DNA from: Verrucomicrobiota bacterium
GTDB taxonomy: Bacteria > Verrucomicrobiota > Verrucomicrobiia > Opitutales > Opitutaceae
Assembly: GCA_023457715.1 (NCBI GenBank)
Contig: JAEWKR010000021.1
Coordinates: 1-64,000 of the forward strand
Length of the DNA: 64,000 nt
Direction of reading: 5' to 3'
Shown here: positions 17,875 to 26,800 of the stretch, in pieces
Layout: every line of letters starts with the position of its first letter
Numbering within the stretch: the first letter of the stretch is position 1
Position numbers and translations under genes: made by a program
The notes under the pieces: model-generated
Told to the model about the DNA's origin: nothing
The model's input: the letters and a program-made list of their open reading frames with translations, nothing else
Databases searched by the model: none

Positions 17875-19050
17875 CTACAACTGGCCCGAGAACGCCTGGT
17901 GCAGCAGCGATGCCTTCAGCTCGTCCAACGCGGCCAGCTTCCGGGTGTAGAGGGCTTCGAGTTGGCGGGTTTCGGCGGCGAGGGCGTTGAGTTGCTTGTG
18001 GATGGACTCCTGTTGAATGCGGGGTGGCAGGGATAACTCAATTTCGCGAAGGTCCCGAATGTTGATCTGCAGGAGTGCTGTTCCGTAAGTCTTGCGGCGA
18101 ATCTGATCCTGTACCGGTCGGGAGCGTATGGCGTAATAGGCGAGCGGTTGAAACAGTACTGAAGAGTTGCAGCGGATTGGGACAATACCGCGCGTGACGT
18201 TCGCGCCTTTAAGCTCGGCGGAAGCCACTGCTACGATGCCGGTAGTACCTCGCACGCAAAGCAGAAGTTCCCCGCCATGGAGCTCTGTTCGACGATAGCC
18301 ACGAGCCCGCAAAGGATCGATACGCTTGAGCCCACGAATCCCGATCAGTGGGTCGGTTAAGTCGGTCGGACGAACGATCGGGAGCCCCTCGGAAACCTCA
18401 TCACCTGGTTGCACGATACCGTATGACAATGAGCAGTCTGCGCTCACGATGTCGTCGAGCCTCACATTGCTCCATCCGCGTCGGTGTAAGGTAAAGATGT
18501 CATTCAGCTCGCTCTCAAACATCTCCCGCGCGTTCTGAAGATTCTTTTCCGCATTGGCCCGGGCGGTGGCCAGGTCGGCGAAGGCTTCGTCCAGCAGTCG
18601 CACGATGCGGTGTTGTTCTTCGAATGTCGGCAGGAGGAACTCGATCGATAAGATCGTTTTTGACGAGAGGTGCTTTACGGTCGTGAACCCCGTGGCGTCC
18701 TCGATCACCTTCAGATGGTCGTTCAACCCGTAAAGGAGAAATCGTGGATGGATCTGAGCAGAAAAGTTTTGGAGACGGCAGACACGTTGATTCAGTAACG
18801 ACGGTCCGCCCTTCCATTCATAACACCCGAACTCTCCGTCCATCCCGACCAGGAGGTCTCCCGCTCTTACAACGTATTTCTCTTCGTAAGCACCGTCGTA
18901 CCGCGTTTCCGTTTCTACTCCGTTCTTGAGGCTACGGATACGAACGAGCGGCAAGCCACGCGAACCGTTAAAATGAGCCGAATCGAACGCAAAGCCGTTC
19001 TGCACCTCGCACACATCACAGAGCCGGCGTTTTACCCACCCCGGCCTCAT
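17875..19050 (-). CDS. hsdS: Type I restriction enzyme specificity subunit
   Basis: A 391-residue DNA-recognition subunit that sets the target of both methylation and cutting. It has two target-recognition domains. The first runs from KRRLCDVCEVQNGFAF to about residue 130 and the second from NVRLDDIVSADCSLSYG to about 350. Each is followed by a conserved helical spacer: LPTFEEQHRIVRLLDEAFAD and LPPRIQQESIHKQLNALAAE. The last residues, LDELKASLLHQAFSGQL, are the usual HsdS C-terminus. Its ATG overlaps the hsdM stop by four bases. The open frame extends much further upstream, but that part only shadows hsdM. Confidence 0.92.
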   Translation of the reverse strand: MRPGWVKRRLCDVCEVQNGFAFDSAHFNGSRGLPLVRIRSLKNGVETETRYDGAYEEKYVVRAGDLLVGMDGEFGCYEWKGGPSLLNQRVCRLQNFSAQIHPRFLLYGLNDHLKVIEDATGFTTVKHLSSKTILSIEFLLPTFEEQHRIVRLLDEAFADLATARANAEKNLQNAREMFESELNDIFTLHRRGWSNVRLDDIVSADCSLSYGIVQPGDEVSEGLPIVRPTDLTDPLIGIRGLKRIDPLRARGYRRTELHGGELLLCVRGTTGIVAVASAELKGANVTRGIVPIRCNSSVLFQPLAYYAIRSRPVQDQIRRKTYGTALLQINIRDLREIELSLPPRIQQESIHKQLNALAAETRQLEALYTRKLAALDELKASLLHQAFSGQL

Positions 19051-20504
19051 ACCAGCAGCCCCTTGATCTTGCCGAGCACCTTGGCGCTTTCGCGGTCCAA
19101 CTGCTCGATCTCGGCCAGGATCGCTTTCGGGCTGCGGTGCGCGACGACTTCGCCGGCGTTGGGGTTCCTCACCGACAGGTCGCAGGTCGCGGGGTCGATG
19201 GTGCCGGCGTCGACCGTCCAGCTTTTCGGCGACGCCGAGGCGGTCTTCTGCAGTTCGACGAATTCGGCGAGGTCGGCATCGTTGAGCGGGTTGGTCTTGC
19301 CGAGATTGCGGCCGGGATCGAGCTGGTAGTACCAGGTCTTCCGCGTCGGCGCGCCTTTCTCGAAGAAGAGGACGATCGTCTTCACGCCGGCGCCCTGAAA
19401 GGTGCCGCCGGGACAATCCAGCACCGTGTGCAGGCTGCAGCTTTCGAGCAGCAGCTTGCGCAGGCTCACGGACGCGTTGTCGGTGTTGGAGAGAAAGGTG
19501 TTCTTGATCACCACCGCGGCGCGCCCGCCCGCTTTCAGGCTCTTGATGAAGTGCTGGAGGAAGAGGAAGGCCGTCTCGCCGGTGCGGATCGGGAAGTTCT
19601 GCTGCACCTCCGCCCGCTCCTTGCCGCCGAAGGGCGGGTTCGCGAGCACGATGTCGTAACGGTCCTTGTCCTGGATGTCGGCCAGGTTCTCCGAGAGCGT
19701 GTTGGTGTGGACGATGTTCGGGGCCTCGATCCCGTGCAGGATCATGTTCATGATGCCCATCACGTAGGCCAGGGACTTCTTTTCCTTCCCGTAGAAGGTG
19801 CGCGTCTGGAGCATTTCCACGTCCTTGGTGGAGAGCTTGCGCGAGCTCTTGAGGTAATCGTACGCCTCGCAGAGGAAACCGGCCGAGCCGACGGCGCCGT
19901 CGTAGATCCGCTCGCCAATCTTCGGTGCCACGACGCGGACCATCGCCCGAATCAGCGGACGCGGGGTGTAATACTCGCCGCCGTTGCGGCCGGCGTTGCC
20001 CATGCGCGCGATCTTCTCCTCGTACAGCATCGAGAGCTCGTGCTTCTCGATCTGGGAGCGAAAGCGCAGCGCGTCGATCTGGTCGATGATCTCGCGCAGG
20101 TTGTAGCCGCTGGTGATCTTGTTTTTGATCTCTCCAAAGATCTCGCCGATCTTGTACTCGAGGGTGTTGGAACCGCTGGCCTTCGCCTTGAAGCCATGGA
20201 GGTACGGGAAGAGCCTCGCGTTGACGAAGTCGCGCAGATCGTCGCCCGTCAGCGCCGCGTTGTGGTCGATCTGGCCATCTTTGGCCTTCGGCGCCGCCCA
20301 CGTGTTCCAGCGGTAGGGTTTGTCGAGCAGGTGGGTGTAGCGCCGGCCGGCCAGCGCGGCCTCCGCGGCGCGATCCTCCTCCAGCCCATCGAGGTACTTG
20401 AGGAAGAGCAGCCACGAGGTCTGCTCGGTGTAGTCGAGCTCCGTGGTGCACCCCGCCTCTTTCCAGAGGACATCGTCGATGTTGCGGAAGGCTTGTTCGA
20501 ACAT
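19047..20504 (-). CDS. hsdM: Type I restriction enzyme methyltransferase subunit
   Basis: A 485-residue N6-adenine methyltransferase subunit. The N-terminal helical domain begins MFEQAFRNIDDVLWKEAGC. The S-adenosylmethionine motif I region is DGAVGSAGFLCEAYDYL near residue 200, and the catalytic NPPF motif (LANPPFGGKERAE) is near 288. It works with HsdS to methylate host sites. I chose the ATG at 20504, the usual family start, although a TTG at 20543 is open. It is the first gene of the restriction operon; the promoter should lie in the repeat-rich DNA upstream. Confidence 0.92.
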   Translation of the reverse strand: MFEQAFRNIDDVLWKEAGCTTELDYTEQTSWLLFLKYLDGLEEDRAAEAALAGRRYTHLLDKPYRWNTWAAPKAKDGQIDHNAALTGDDLRDFVNARLFPYLHGFKAKASGSNTLEYKIGEIFGEIKNKITSGYNLREIIDQIDALRFRSQIEKHELSMLYEEKIARMGNAGRNGGEYYTPRPLIRAMVRVVAPKIGERIYDGAVGSAGFLCEAYDYLKSSRKLSTKDVEMLQTRTFYGKEKKSLAYVMGIMNMILHGIEAPNIVHTNTLSENLADIQDKDRYDIVLANPPFGGKERAEVQQNFPIRTGETAFLFLQHFIKSLKAGGRAAVVIKNTFLSNTDNASVSLRKLLLESCSLHTVLDCPGGTFQGAGVKTIVLFFEKGAPTRKTWYYQLDPGRNLGKTNPLNDADLAEFVELQKTASASPKSWTVDAGTIDPATCDLSVRNPNAGEVVAHRSPKAILAEIEQLDRESAKVLGKIKGLLV

Positions 20505-20674
20505 GCGCGGGGGCAGTCCAAAGGTGCGAGCGCGGGCTGACAATGCTGGAGCGATCCGATTGGTGCGTATTCAGTGTTACTAAGCGCCTAGGGTTAGGTC
20601 GTTCGAGATGGAGCCGCTGGCTAGACACTCGGCGGGGGCGCGCGGTCCAACCCTAAGCGCTGTCCAACCCATAC

Positions 20675-20759
20675 GACTGGGTCGGTGACTGGGGCGGTGA
20701 CTGGGTCGGTGACTGGGTCGATTGGGGTAGTGATTGGGGTAGTGATTGGGGGTGGTGAT
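20675..20759 (+). repeat. Degenerate 12-base tandem array, about seven units
   Basis: Units read GACTGGGTCGGT, GACTGGGGCGGT, GACTGGGTCGGT, GACTGGGTCGAT, TGGGGTAGTGAT twice, then a 13-base unit ending GGTGAT. The period of 12 equals that of the array at 4920-4955. Confidence 0.85.
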
Positions 20760-20902
20760 TTGGTTGGTCGGTTGCGGGCGGGCCGCCCGCGGTCCACAAG
20801 GCCGGCCGGCGGCCTGCGCTCCCAAGTCGGGCGGGACGCGCGTTGTTGCGGAGGCGAACGCCCTCGCCACGGCGTTCCACCAAGCATCGCACGCGGGACG
20901 CT

Positions 20903-20928
20903 CCTTCGCCAGGCCTACGGCGGGCAGG
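20903..20928 (+). repeat. CCTTCGCC-AGGCCTACGG repeat, copy 1
   Basis: The unit reads CCTTCGCCAGGCCTACGG and then CGGGCAGG. Related units lie at 21069-21097 and, reversed, at 33826-33852. The ends pair imperfectly, so the transcript could fold into a hairpin. Confidence 0.7.
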
Positions 20929-21068
20929 CTGCGTGCGCCACCGGGATCCTTAAATGCCCGCGTCGCCGCGGATCTCTGTTTCCTCTGCGCCGCTCCTGTA
21001 AAACAGATTGGCGTTTGTGGGCTCGTGAGGACATGTTTTCGGCGCTGTTTCCCATGATTACCACACGC

Positions 21069-21097
21069 CCTCCGTCGCCGAGCCTATGGAGGGCAAG
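21069..21097 (+). repeat. CCTTCGCC-type repeat, copy 2
   Basis: A diverged copy beginning CCTCCGTCGCCGAGCC and ending TATGGAGGGCAAG. The CCTCC and GGAGG ends are complementary. It lies just upstream of the VOC gene. Confidence 0.7.
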
Positions 21098-21156
21098 AAA
21101 GGGGCACGGGAGTTCGCATTCCAGGCGACACTTCTTAGATGTTTCCACCTGTTCCC

Positions 21157-21531
21157 ATGACTACTACCCGCAATCCCGTTGGCTGGTTTGAGATCTACGT
21201 CCGCGATATGGACCGCGCGCGGCGGTTCTATGAGGCGGTGTTTCAGTGCAAGCTCGAGAAACTCGAGAGCGGGGGAATCGAGATGCAGGCGTTTCCCATG
21301 AAGATGGACCTGCCAGGCGCGGCGGGGGCGCTGGTCAAGATGGACGGAGTCGGGCCCGGCGCGGGAACGATCGTGTACTTCACGTGCGCCGACTGCGCGG
21401 AGGAGGCGGCGCGCGTGCCGGCGGCTGGCGGCAAGATCTTCAAGCCGAAGTTCTCGATCGGGCAGTATGGTTTCATCTCCCTGGTGAACGATACCGAGGG
21501 GAATCTGTTTGGGCTGCATTCGGTCCGCTGA
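21157..21531 (+). CDS. VOC-family (glyoxalase-like) protein
   Basis: A 124-residue single VOC domain. It opens with NPVGWFEIYVRDMDRARRFY and the paired strand-helix pattern FYEAVFQCKLEKLE, and closes with the strand GQYGFISLVNDTEGNLFGLH that carries the typical C-terminal Glu. These small proteins bind a metal and act as isomerases, lyases, dioxygenases or resistance proteins. The substrate cannot be told. I chose the ATG at 21157 because the family homology begins there; another ATG lies at 21139. It stands alone between the restriction operon and the CHAT operon. Confidence 0.85.
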   Translation: MTTTRNPVGWFEIYVRDMDRARRFYEAVFQCKLEKLESGGIEMQAFPMKMDLPGAAGALVKMDGVGPGAGTIVYFTCADCAEEAARVPAAGGKIFKPKFSIGQYGFISLVNDTEGNLFGLHSVR

Positions 21532-21538
21532 GCGGGAG

Positions 21539-21584
21539 CCGGCTGCGCCGGGATTTCAGATTTCAAATTTCAGATTTCAGATCG
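21539..21584 (+). repeat. Interspersed TTTCAGATTTCAAATTTCAG repeat, copy 2
   Basis: This copy matches 8394-8439 over its whole length, including the CCGGCTGCGCC lead. It lies in the gap between two converging genes. Confidence 0.85.
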
Positions 21585-21607
21585 ATCGAGTCGCCGGCGC
21601 TTTCCGA

Positions 21608-23875
21608 TTACTCCATGATCGTGGAGGTGAGACCCACGTCGATGATGACGAAGCGGTCGAGTTTGTTGCCGGCACCGGTGTCGGTGTTGATGCAGACGTA
21701 CTCGAGGTACCAGTCGGCGCGGCCGATTGTCCGGTAAAAATAATAGATGCGGTGCGCGCCGGCACCCTGCACATGCCGGGCGGGTCGGGGCCGATCGGCC
21801 AGCAGGGACAGCATTTTCCTGTTCTGGTACTTCTTCCGCTGCTTGTCGGCCTCCGCCCAGTCTTTCTGGGTAGGCTGCGGCGGGTGCAGGCGCTCATATT
21901 CCTCCGCGGCGAGCTGCTTCTGATACGCGACGTGGGAGAGTGCGGCGAGTTCGGGACGCTTCTCGGCGGCGGCAAGCTCCGCGCTCAACCGGGCGTGGAG
22001 CGGGCCGGAGTCCTCGGGTTTCGCGGACGCGTAGCTGACCTTTAGCTCGTCGAATTCGGCGGTCACCCCCGCCCCCAACTCGATGCCAGCCTGGCTGCCG
22101 AATGCCGTCGGCGCGGGGAGATCGCCCAACACCTGGCCGTTGACCAGGAAGAAGATCGAGCCGCCCGCACGCTGCACGGCGAGTTCGACCGGTTGACCCG
22201 GCTTGAAGGCTGACGTTCTGCGCCAGGGGACGATCGTCTCAAACTTGTCGGCCTGCTTGCGGTACACATGCCACTGTCCGCCCGTGGTCATCAGGAAGCC
22301 ATACCACTGGCGGCCGTCCCCACCCCAGACGACGCCCGTGCCGAACCGGTCCGCGCCGGTGCAGGACGCGAGCCGGAGGGTGACGCGATAGTCGGCGGCC
22401 TGATTGATGGGCACGCCGCTGGTGAAAACGCGCCCGGTGGTCGCCGAGTTGGTCCAGGCCATCACGGAGTTCGAAGGCTGAGCCGTCGCCGGCCGAAACG
22501 CGCCTTCCGCAGGCCAACGCTGTTGCGCGTTGTCGTTGAACGGCTCGACCCAATCCGCGAGCGGTCCGCCGGCGGCGATCCGGGTGGCGCGGGCTGTCAA
22601 TTCGTACTTCGCGATTTCAGCCGCGCGGGCGGCGGGAGTCAGCTGCAACGGACGCACGGTCAGACGGTCGAAGGTGGCGAGCGTGCCGGAAGCAACGATG
22701 GGCCCGAGCCATTCGCCCCTGGGCTGGTAGTCGAAAGCGGCCACGGCGGTGCCATTAAGCAGCAAGTACGCCCGGCCCCCCAGCACGCGGACGACAAGTT
22801 CATTTGGGCCACCGGCCTTCACCGCCGGCGATTCCGTAAACAGGGCATCCGCCCCGAAGGTGCCGTTGTCATACGCATAGTAGCGGACGTGCTTGGATGT
22901 AATCTGGAATACCCGCCGGCTCGTGTTGTTGAGATCGAACACCAATCCTGCTTCGGCCGCTTCCGGTCCTTCGATGCTGGGGACGGTGAGGACAATTTCG
23001 TGATCCCCCTTCGGTAGCTCCGCGAGCGGCTTGGTCGTCCAAAGCACCTTGTTCGCCTCCGCCAGCAGATTTTCGAAATGCAGCTTGCCGTCGCGGATCG
23101 CGAAGTCCGCGGTTTCCAACTTCAACGGCCAGCCGGTCGCGTTGTCATTGAACTCCTCCACCAACGGGTAAGGTGCCGGCTTGTCCAGATTCAGAATGAC
23201 CCCCGCGGCGTCCTGCGCCGTTTTCGCCTCCGCCTCCCAGGCGGGAGCTTGCGCGGCCACGTCGGCGCCAAGTGGCTGCAGGGAAAACCCGTCGAGCTGG
23301 AAGGTGGTCTGGGCCGGCACCCAGACCCCGGCGGCAGCCAGCGTGGTCTGGGGCGCGTCGATCACGTCGACGATCTTCCCGTTGATAAGATAAAACACCC
23401 GCTGGCCCACCAGCCGGAGGGTGAGTTCGTTGGTCTCATCCCGGCGGACCGTCGGGGTCGCCGTGTACGGCCGGTGGTAGGTCCACCCCTCGCGCCACGT
23501 GAACAGGGAATATTTGCCGCCGGCCTCCTCGACGGAGAAGTAATGGGTGTGGTTGGGCGCGAAACTCCAGAGCAGGACGGCGTAGCGCTCAGGCGGCCCT
23601 TTCAACAACTTGATCCGGGCGGTCATTTCCCACGGCCCCTTCAGGCCCGAGGGCACCGGAGCGAAAACCGGCACCAGGTTGCCGTTGTCGAGCGTGTTCT
23701 CGATCACGAGCGCACCGTGGTCGTCCAGTTGCAGCCGAGTCATCGGCTGCTGGGCGACCGCCGCCTGCCAGGTCGCAAGTTCGGCGCGGAAGTCGGCCAC
23801 ATACCGCTGGCCGCGCAGACCTGGCGGCGTCAGGAGCAGAAGGGCGGCAAGGAGGGGGAAGGAAGGATTGCGCAT
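21608..23875 (-). CDS. Exported protein with tandem concanavalin-like domains
   Basis: A 755-residue protein with a signal peptide (FPLLAALLLLTPPGLRG). Three tandem beta-sandwich units of about 180 residues follow, near 25-215, 235-410 and 425-615. Each has the pattern of concanavalin/LamG-like or DUF1080-like domains: a W-x-L-x-A-R strand, a Y-A-V-L-L-W or equivalent strand, an N-E-L-T-L/V-R strand with RVFYLINGKIVDVID or RAYLLLNGTAVAAFD, and a closing F-D-x-L-x-V-x-P-L strand. Such domains usually bind sugars or surface ligands. The C-terminal 140 residues hold a charged helix and a unique end. The gene starts 10 bases after the CHAT protease gene and is the last of a four-gene exported set. 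Confidence 0.75.
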   Translation of the reverse strand: MRNPSFPLLAALLLLTPPGLRGQRYVADFRAELATWQAAVAQQPMTRLQLDDHGALVIENTLDNGNLVPVFAPVPSGLKGPWEMTARIKLLKGPPERYAVLLWSFAPNHTHYFSVEEAGGKYSLFTWREGWTYHRPYTATPTVRRDETNELTLRLVGQRVFYLINGKIVDVIDAPQTTLAAAGVWVPAQTTFQLDGFSLQPLGADVAAQAPAWEAEAKTAQDAAGVILNLDKPAPYPLVEEFNDNATGWPLKLETADFAIRDGKLHFENLLAEANKVLWTTKPLAELPKGDHEIVLTVPSIEGPEAAEAGLVFDLNNTSRRVFQITSKHVRYYAYDNGTFGADALFTESPAVKAGGPNELVVRVLGGRAYLLLNGTAVAAFDYQPRGEWLGPIVASGTLATFDRLTVRPLQLTPAARAAEIAKYELTARATRIAAGGPLADWVEPFNDNAQQRWPAEGAFRPATAQPSNSVMAWTNSATTGRVFTSGVPINQAADYRVTLRLASCTGADRFGTGVVWGGDGRQWYGFLMTTGGQWHVYRKQADKFETIVPWRRTSAFKPGQPVELAVQRAGGSIFFLVNGQVLGDLPAPTAFGSQAGIELGAGVTAEFDELKVSYASAKPEDSGPLHARLSAELAAAEKRPELAALSHVAYQKQLAAEEYERLHPPQPTQKDWAEADKQRKKYQNRKMLSLLADRPRPARHVQGAGAHRIYYFYRTIGRADWYLEYVCINTDTGAGNKLDRFVIIDVGLTSTIME

Positions 23876-23885
23876 ATGAAATTGT

Positions 23886-26800
23886 TCAGCGGCCGTAGTG
23901 GACGAAGGGAGCCCAGATTATCGGATCCTCGAATTGCGGCCCGAAGTCGCCGGCAATGAACCGGCGTTTAACGCGATCCACCGCCTCGGCATAGGTGACG
24001 CCCTCGCTTTCGGTGAGCGCATAGAGCTCGCGCATGAAGCGCATCGTCCCGGCATCGGACACGGGCCAGAGCGAGACGAGGGCGCGGTTCGCCCCGCCCA
24101 GAAGCAGGGAGCCCGTGAGCCCCGCGACGCCCTCGCCATTGAAGATCCGCCCGAGGCCGGTCTCGCACGCCGACAGGACCGCCAGGTCCGCCTTCATGCC
24201 GAGCCGGGCAATCTCGGGCGCAGTGAGGTAGCCGTCCTCCCCGCCTTCGGCGAGCGGTCGGATGGTCATGGCAATGCCGGAGAGTTCGGGGATCTCGGGA
24301 ATCGCAAAGCCGTGCGTCGCCAGGTGCACGATGCGAAAACGGGCGAGAGAGCCGTCGGCCGCCATGGCCTTGATCCGGTTCTCCGTCATATCCTCCCCGG
24401 TGAACACGGTGGCGTCCGAAAACTGCGTGCGGAGGGCCTGGACCTCCGCCAGCGAACCCGGGAGATAATCCATCGGGTGGTCGCCGAAAAGCGCGGCATA
24501 CACCTCCCGCTGGGACGCTCCCGCCTGGACGTTCCGCTGCGCGGCGAGCTGCAACTGCACGTGCCGGGTCGGATCGTTCAGCGGCGGCGCCTTCTCCTGC
24601 ATGCCCGCGTACAGCGCGCCCCCCATGCCGAGAAACGAGTGCCGATCGGCCGGATACGAACGCTCGTGCAACCGGGCCCACACGGGGGCGGATTGCACAT
24701 AACGGACGCCGACCCGTTCCACCCAGTAGCGCGCGGGCGGGGCCGGCAGGGCTTCGAACGGGACAAAGTAAAGCAAACGGTCCGGAAACAACAGCACCTG
24801 CCGCCGGCGGCCGATCAGCGGCTGCACGGGGTCGACCAGCATCTCCCCGAGGGCGCGCGCGATGTCCGGCATGACCTCGGCCCGGACGTCCGGGGGCACG
24901 CCGCGGCTCGTGATCAACTCCCGGTACAGCTCGATCAGGAGTTCGAAGTCCTCGAACGTGACCTGTGACGCGGCGCTGCCGGCGGCGTAGGTTTGATCCC
25001 CCGCGGGCATGAACCGGGCCACGGGCTTGTAGCCGGGACGCTGGGCGTGGATGCGGTCAAGGTAGCGTTGCTTCAGGGGCGCGAGCACGGCGCGGCCATC
25101 GCGCAGGACACTCCGGGCCTCGTCCCGCGTCACCACCTGAATGACAACCTGGGCGGGACCCACCAGCGTGTAGAACACCGCGGCCTCGTCCGGCGTCAGC
25201 CGGCGCTGGAAATCCGCCAGGGAGACGGCGGGCGGCGGCGTCCCCAGGTTGAGAGTCTCCGCAAGCACCCGCGCGCGGAACGCATTCATGGCCTCGAAGA
25301 GTTCAGCCGGGTTGCCGGCCCGATGCAGGGCCTCGACCAGGAACTGGTAGGCCGAGGCGCGGGAGGCGAGAAAGGGGATGCGGTCGGCCGGGGACAACGT
25401 GGCGCGCGCGGTCTCGGTGAGGGCGATGGCGCGGCGCAGCGTGGTCGCGGCGGCGGCGTGATCGCCCTCCAGCACCTGGAGCGCCCCGAGATTGTTGAGC
25501 AGCTTTTCGGCCGCAGCGAAATCGCGGCGCTGTTCCTCGCGCTGCGCCGCCGCCAGGTAAGTCTGAATGGCCCGCGCTTTGTCGCCTAATTTCCAATACG
25601 TGGTCCCCAGGCCGGCCTGCGCGTCCGCGGCGAGAGCCGGCAGATCGTGGCGTTCGGCCAGCGCCTGCGCCTGCTCGAAGGCCGCCTTCATCTCATTCAC
25701 ATCCGCGGGCACGCGCGAGGAGAAGTACGAGCCGCCGCGGGCCAGCCACGCGTGCACGTGGTACCAGGGATCGCGGCCGGTGCCCGTGACCTTCGCCAGC
25801 TCGGCGGCCCAGCGTCGTTCCGCGGCCGGATCGCCGGCGCCCGTCGCCGTGGCCTGGACCAGGGCCAGCAGCAGGTCCGCCTTCAGGCGATTGGCGTAGG
25901 CCGGCAGCGCCATCGCGTCGGGCTGGGCGGCGGCGAGCAGTTCGCGGGCGCGGTCGAAATCGGCGACCGAGAGGCTGGCGAGGGCCAGGCTAACGGCATT
26001 GTTGACCCGCTGGTACGGCTGCACGACCGCGTCAGGGCGTTGAAAAGCCGTGAAGGCACGCTCGAGATACGGGCGGGCGGCCGCCGCGTCGCCGGCGCGC
26101 GCCAGGTACCCGCCGACGACGTCCTCAATCCAGGCCACCACATGACGGTCGGCCGCGGGCAGCCGTTCACCGGCGGCAACCGCCTCGCGCGCGGCCGCCG
26201 TCAGCGTCTCCCGCTCGCCCGCCACCAGGGCGGCCGCCGCCCGGTTGAGCGCCAGAGCCACGGCGGTGAAGCCCTCGGGCGCGGAAGGAAGTTGCGCTTC
26301 CACGCGGCGCAGGACCGCGTCCGCGGCCCCGGCGTGCCCACGGGCCGCCAGCAGGGCGAGGTCCGCGCGCAGCGTGGGAAGCTCGGTGCCGCGCGGATCG
26401 AACAGGGCGAGATAACGCGCGCCCCGCTCGACGGCGGGAGCCGCCTGCTGCACGGCGGCGACGTACAGCGCCAGGCGCTGCGCCTGCAGGCTCAAGGGAT
26501 CGAGGGAGGTCGCCGCTCCGGCGTGATGAGCCGCCGTCGCGATCTCGCCCAGATGCAGCGAGCACCAGGCCAGCCCGCTGTGGGCGCGAGGGTTTTCGGG
26601 CGTGGTCGCCAGCACGCGCCGGCAGACCGCGGCCGCGTCCCGGTACCGCTGCTGGCCCAGCATTTCGGCGACATCGCGCTCCCACCCCTCGGAACCCGCC
26701 GCCACCTGTGCCGGCGGCGTGACGAAGACCTGATCCCGCCGGTGCAACGCGGCGGTGTAGGCCGTCAGCGCTTCCTGCAGCACCGCGGCGTCGGCGCGAA

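Larger units (their letters stand above)
20505..21156. other. Intergenic region with tandem and interspersed repeats
   Basis: This 650-base gap between divergent genes holds a 12-base tandem array (20675-20759) and two copies of a palindromic-looking CCTTCGCC-AGGCCTACGG-CGGGCA unit (20903-20928 and 21069-21097). It must hold the promoter of the hsdM operon, but I could not pick out a convincing one. Confidence 0.6.

Noticed and set aside
17875..20628. A single very long frame spanning hsdS and hsdM on the minus strand
   Set aside because: Only the last 391 residues (hsdS) have family character. The earlier part is a shadow of the real hsdM frame.
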